37,414 bases of DNA from Singulisphaera sp. GP187 (GTDB lineage: Bacteria; Planctomycetota; Phycisphaerae; Phycisphaerales; SM1A02), in assembly GCA_945871445.1 (NCBI GenBank), contig CAMBWI010000021.1, forward strand, positions 1 to 37,414. Reading direction: 5' to 3'. Under the pieces are notes generated by a model. The model made no database searches. It saw only the letters and a program-made list of their open reading frames with translations, and had not been told where the DNA came from. Below, one piece after another: positions 34,164 through 37,414 of the stretch; position 1 is the stretch's first letter, and every line of letters begins with the position of its first letter. The position numbers were made by a program, and so were the translations under genes.

Positions 34164-34742
34164 ATGAAAAGTATTGTCACGAAGTATTTCAAGATCGCAG
34201 CATCTTTAATCGCAGTTATTGCGATATCTGCAGTATTGGCTTTTGCAGTTTTGAATTCCACAACTTCGACAGACAATATTCCGTTGATAGATTCAAGTTC
34301 GCCTTCTGCACAAAGTGGATCAAACTCAACAGCCAACGCATTGAGTTATTCCTTTACCTCGTTTGATGGTCGCGCATTGAATCCCACATCACTCAGCGGG
34401 AAGATTGTCTTTATCGATTTCTGGGCGACATGGTGCGGTCCTTGTCGAGCGACTCTTCCAGCATTGGAACAACTTGCCAAGACATATCCAAACGATCTCG
34501 TCATCATTGGTGTATCGAACGAACCCAAAGCAACTGTCGAAAAATTTTTACAAGGGAAATCGATTTCATATCCGATGGTTGCGCCAGCCCCAGCTGTAGG
34601 CAAACCATTTTCATCTGTTCGATCAATACCGACGATTTTTGTTATTCGCCGCGATGGAACTTTGTCTCAGACAATGGTTGGCTCGCACAGCTTTGACCAA
34701 TTGGCGCAAGCGCTGCGCGCAGCTGATACTGCAGTACGCTAA
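34164..34742 (+). CDS. membrane-anchored thioredoxin-like protein (TlpA/ResA type)
   Basis: 192 aa from ATG 34164. A longer frame from 34104 overlaps the divergent MFS gene and is unlikely. One N-terminal helix (about 8-30) anchors a periplasmic thioredoxin domain with FWATWCGPC (active-site Cys91 and Cys94) and a cis-Pro in SIPTIFVI. Family members reduce or isomerise disulfides of exported proteins, for example in cytochrome c maturation. The fucosidase gene begins 4 nt after its stop, so the two are probably co-transcribed. Confidence 0.92.
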   Translation: MKSIVTKYFKIAASLIAVIAISAVLAFAVLNSTTSTDNIPLIDSSSPSAQSGSNSTANALSYSFTSFDGRALNPTSLSGKIVFIDFWATWCGPCRATLPALEQLAKTYPNDLVIIGVSNEPKATVEKFLQGKSISYPMVAPAPAVGKPFSSVRSIPTIFVIRRDGTLSQTMVGSHSFDQLAQALRAADTAVR

Positions 34743-34746
34743 TTTG

Positions 34747-36567
34747 ATGCGAACGATCACTCTGATTTGTCTTGCGTTTTTGACTTCGATCTTTCCTGCT
34801 TCTGTTTGTGCGCAGGCTCCAACTTCAACTCCAACTGCTGCGAAAGCGGATCAAGATCGACGCATGGGTTGGTTCCGCGACGCACGCTTCGGTATGTTTA
34901 TTCACTGGGGGCTGTACGCAATTCCAGCGGGTCAATGGGATGGCAAGGCGATCCCAAGCGTGGGCGAGTGGATTTTGAACTCGGCAAAAATCCAGCCTGC
35001 GGAATATGTCAAGTTGCAAACGCAATTCAACCCGATTGATTTTAATGCTGACGAGTGGGTTCGCATCGCAAAGCTTGCAGGGCAGAAGTACATCGTCATC
35101 ACCAGCAAGCACCACGATGGATTTGCACTTTGGAATTCGAAAGTATCAAACTTTGATGTGATGGGAACACCATTCAAGCGCGACATTTTGCTCGAGCTTG
35201 CTCGAGCTTGCGAGCGTCAGGGCATTCAACTTTGTTTTTATCACTCGATTATGGATTGGACGCACGACGAATATATTCCGCATCGCACTTGGGATCCTCG
35301 CAAAGATGCAGACTCTGATTTCGAGAGATACGTCGGATATATGAAAGAGCAATTGAAAGAATTGATCTCTGGCAAATATGGCAAGATTGGAATTCTTTGG
35401 TTTGACGGCGAATGGGAAGATTCTTGGACGCACGAGCGAGGTCTTGATCTTGCGAAGTATGTTCATTCGCTTGATCCAGACATCATCATCAACAATCGTA
35501 TTGATAAAGGGCGATCTGGAATGGCTGGCATGAATGGCGAAGGGGATTGGGCGGGCGATTATGGAACGCCAGAGCAAGAAGTTCCGTCGACAGGATTTCC
35601 TGGGCGCGATTGGGAAACATGCATGACCATGAATGACACTTGGGGATTCAGAAGCGATGATCACAATTGGAAAAGTGCCCAAGAAATGATTCGCATGCTT
35701 TGTGACATTGCAAGCAAAGGCGGAAACTTCTTGCTGAACGTTGGCCCGCAAGCCAATGGTCAGATTCCACAAGAATCGATCGATCGACTTATGCGCATCG
35801 GTCAGTGGATAGAGACGAATGGCGATGCAATTTATGGCACGCACGCGAGTCCCTTTGTTCGTCTGCCTTGGGGACGCTGCACGCAGAAAACTTTGCCCAA
35901 TGGCCAGACGCGACTTTATTTTCATGTTTTCGATTGGCCAAAATCTGTCGATGGCAAAACGAATGCGCTGGTCATTCCTGGTCTAAGCAGTGAGGTTCTT
36001 TCGGCGCGCCTCTTGGGCGCAACAGGATTCGCATCACAGCCCTCTCGACAAGGCGATGGTTGGTCGATCTCAATTCCAGTTGCCGCGCCGGATGATGTGA
36101 GTAGTGTGATCGCAGTTGATATCGCTGGCGAACCGAAAGTTGTCGCACTTGCAATTCTCCCTGACACAACTGGGACATTTCATTTGCTTGCGAAGGATGC
36201 AGAGTTGCGTGGGCAATTGAAGTACGAAGAAAAGTGCAGCAACATTGGATATTGGATTGATATCGGCGGCACTGCGCGATGGGCAGTTCGACTTCAATCA
36301 GCTGGAAAATATAAGGTGATTGCAGATATTGCAGCGGCTCCAACTCAAGGCGGTAGTCGTTTTCGACTTTCCGTTTCGGATGCTGGAATCGATGGTGTTG
36401 AAACAATTGTTCCGGCTGGTGAAAACTGGTGCGATTTCAAAGCAGTTGATATAGGAACCATCTCGTGCCCCACTGGTGATTTCGAAATTGTTGTGAAACC
36501 TTTATCAAGAGCAGGTTCCGCAGTGATGAACTTGCGATCAATCACGCTTGTGCCGCTTGCGAAGTGA
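34747..36567 (+). CDS. secreted GH29 alpha-L-fucosidase
   Basis: 606 aa from ATG 34747. A signal peptide (residues 1-22, ending ASVCA-QA) points to export. GH29 catalytic domain: FGMFIHWGLYAIPAGQW, ITSKHHDGFALWNSK, and GILWFDGEW, in which Asp220 is the expected nucleophile. WETCMTMNDTWGF and GGNFLLNVGP are further hallmarks. A C-terminal beta-rich domain (about 455-606) may bind carbohydrate. It releases L-fucose from glycans. Starting from an earlier in-frame ATG (34639) would bury the signal peptide and overlap the thioredoxin gene. Convergent with the PA14 gene, 12 nt apart. Confidence 0.95.
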   Translation: MRTITLICLAFLTSIFPASVCAQAPTSTPTAAKADQDRRMGWFRDARFGMFIHWGLYAIPAGQWDGKAIPSVGEWILNSAKIQPAEYVKLQTQFNPIDFNADEWVRIAKLAGQKYIVITSKHHDGFALWNSKVSNFDVMGTPFKRDILLELARACERQGIQLCFYHSIMDWTHDEYIPHRTWDPRKDADSDFERYVGYMKEQLKELISGKYGKIGILWFDGEWEDSWTHERGLDLAKYVHSLDPDIIINNRIDKGRSGMAGMNGEGDWAGDYGTPEQEVPSTGFPGRDWETCMTMNDTWGFRSDDHNWKSAQEMIRMLCDIASKGGNFLLNVGPQANGQIPQESIDRLMRIGQWIETNGDAIYGTHASPFVRLPWGRCTQKTLPNGQTRLYFHVFDWPKSVDGKTNALVIPGLSSEVLSARLLGATGFASQPSRQGDGWSISIPVAAPDDVSSVIAVDIAGEPKVVALAILPDTTGTFHLLAKDAELRGQLKYEEKCSNIGYWIDIGGTARWAVRLQSAGKYKVIADIAAAPTQGGSRFRLSVSDAGIDGVETIVPAGENWCDFKAVDIGTISCPTGDFEIVVKPLSRAGSAVMNLRSITLVPLAK

Positions 36568-36579
36568 TTCGCGCAGTGT

Positions 36580-37414
36580 TTAGGGCTTGGAGCGAAAAGC
36601 TTCCACAGGAATCTCTGCAAATTGTGTGGTCAGCGGCAGTCGCCAGCGAAGAACAAGCGCTTCACTCCCAACGGATTCAAACATTCGAACATCAAGATCG
36701 TGACAACCGATCGCAAGCGCAACATCACCGACTTTCGGTATCGCGCCATGCAATCCCCCATTATCAATGATGCGCACGCCGTCGATCCATAACTCGCTTC
36801 CGTCATCGCTTGCGATCTCAAATCGGTAGACACCACTCGCTGGCACATCGATCATCCCTTGAAGTTGCACTGCGTATCGATCCGCAGGCACGCCAAGAGG
36901 AATCGTAACTATCTTATTCAGACTCTTCTGCGTGGATACTTCGAATGCTTCATTCGTAGGAACTTTTTCGAATTCGCCGAGTATGACTCGTGCATCAAGA
37001 CCAAGAGTGTCGTCACACTTTTTTGCTGGCAACAGTTCGCTACGAGAAAAGAGAACTGTCGTCTCGGCATTGCTCATATTTCCCTGCCAGCTTGTGCGCG
37101 CTCGAAGAGTTGAAGTGCGGTCGAGCATGACTGCGAATTCACCGCGATCATTTGCACTGAGCGCAAACGTGTTTGCGTTTGGCTGCGAACCATCCGTTGT
37201 GAGATGAATCGTTGCACCAGCTGGCGGCTGTGCAAAGCGTACGGTCGTTGTTCCAACAAACATTCGCTCGTCTCCCAAGATGACAGGCGCGGTCAAGATT
37301 CTGGGAGGTGTCGCAAAGTGAAATGCGAGCACAGAATGCGCAGATGTTTTCGAAATCGCATCAAGAGCTGTGGGTTCAAGATTCACAATCAAGTCTGGCC
37401 CTTCTCGTCGAAAA
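36580..37414 (-). CDS. secreted PA14-domain protein, C-terminal part (5' truncated by window edge)
   Basis: The frame stays open to the window edge (last visible upstream codons read FRREGPDL...), so only the last 277 or so residues are seen; a TTG at 37392 is not a credible start. A first domain (TVRFAQPPAGATIHLTTDGS..., TSTLRARTSWQGNMSNAET) resembles the chitobiase/hexosaminidase C-terminal (Fn3-associated) fold. A PA14-like domain follows (GVYRFEIASDDGSELWIDGVRII, then VGDVALAIGCHDLDVRMFES). This pairing is common at the C-terminus of secreted glycoside hydrolases, and the catalytic part would lie beyond the window. The neighbouring fucosidase supports a glycan-degrading role. Confidence 0.8.
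   Translation of the reverse strand, partial: FRREGPDLIVNLEPTALDAISKTSAHSVLAFHFATPPRILTAPVILGDERMFVGTTTVRFAQPPAGATIHLTTDGSQPNANTFALSANDRGEFAVMLDRTSTLRARTSWQGNMSNAETTVLFSRSELLPAKKCDDTLGLDARVILGEFEKVPTNEAFEVSTQKSLNKIVTIPLGVPADRYAVQLQGMIDVPASGVYRFEIASDDGSELWIDGVRIIDNGGLHGAIPKVGDVALAIGCHDLDVRMFESVGSEALVLRWRLPLTTQFAEIPVEAFRSKP

Overview
The window looks like a chromosomal segment of a planctomycete, most likely a member of the Phycisphaerae with fairly low GC (inference). The pointers are a GAP1-type GTPase-associated protein, a signal peptidase I with a large insertion, a PSP1/RicT-like protein beside Der, and secreted GH29 and PA14 proteins. No rRNA or tRNA gene, insertion sequence, phage or CRISPR array was seen. 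Coding density is very high and no gene-free gap reaches 300 bases.

Layout. (1) 1-804 is the 3' part of a VWA-domain gene whose visible start is a 24-bp tandem repeat encoding (NQPG)n, followed by a CxxC..CxxC zinc-ribbon-like segment. (2) 853-3067, minus strand: a polytopic membrane protein and a class II xylose isomerase, overlapping by 53 nt. (3) 3137-13332, plus strand: a tightly packed seven-gene operon and the highlight of the window. It encodes a zinc-ribbon GTPase of the double-GTPase type, a membrane-anchored GAP1-type protein, an exported protein, a 998-aa single-pass helical protein, a MotA/TolQ/ExbB-type channel subunit, and two different single-pass proteins with a membrane aspartate and coiled coil that look like MotB/ExbD partners. 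Most junctions are 4-nt ATGA/GTGA overlaps. (4) 20580 down to 13265, minus strand: gpmI, a DUF6642-like protein with a possible caspase-type His/Cys pair, der, a PSP1 protein, lepB and an EamA transporter. (5) 20697-22219, plus: a YggS-type PLP protein and thymidylate kinase, converging on guanylate kinase (minus). (6) 23030-24609, plus: an HTH/TPR-like regulator behind a perfect 14-bp palindrome, a small exported protein, and a strong intrinsic terminator. (7) 24754-26250, minus: dihydrolipoyl dehydrogenase. (8) 26328-31234, plus: metallophosphoesterase, yidC, mnmE and a hotdog thioesterase. (9) 31218-34143: a DUF721/DciA-like protein (minus), a lone ABC ATPase (plus) and a DHA2-type MFS exporter (minus). 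(10) 34164-37414: a membrane-anchored thioredoxin, a secreted GH29 alpha-L-fucosidase, and the 3' part of a secreted PA14 protein on the minus strand.

How they fit together. Most of 13-31 kb is housekeeping: glycolysis, nucleotide kinases, ribosome assembly, tRNA modification, protein export and membrane insertion. The xylose isomerase, fucosidase and PA14 protein indicate use of plant or algal sugars. The 3-13 kb operon couples a cytoplasmic nucleotide switch to what looks like a proton-driven inner-membrane motor. I infer a GTPase-gated envelope motor with a signalling, defence or envelope-maintenance role. The component families are partly known, but I cannot name the full assembly.
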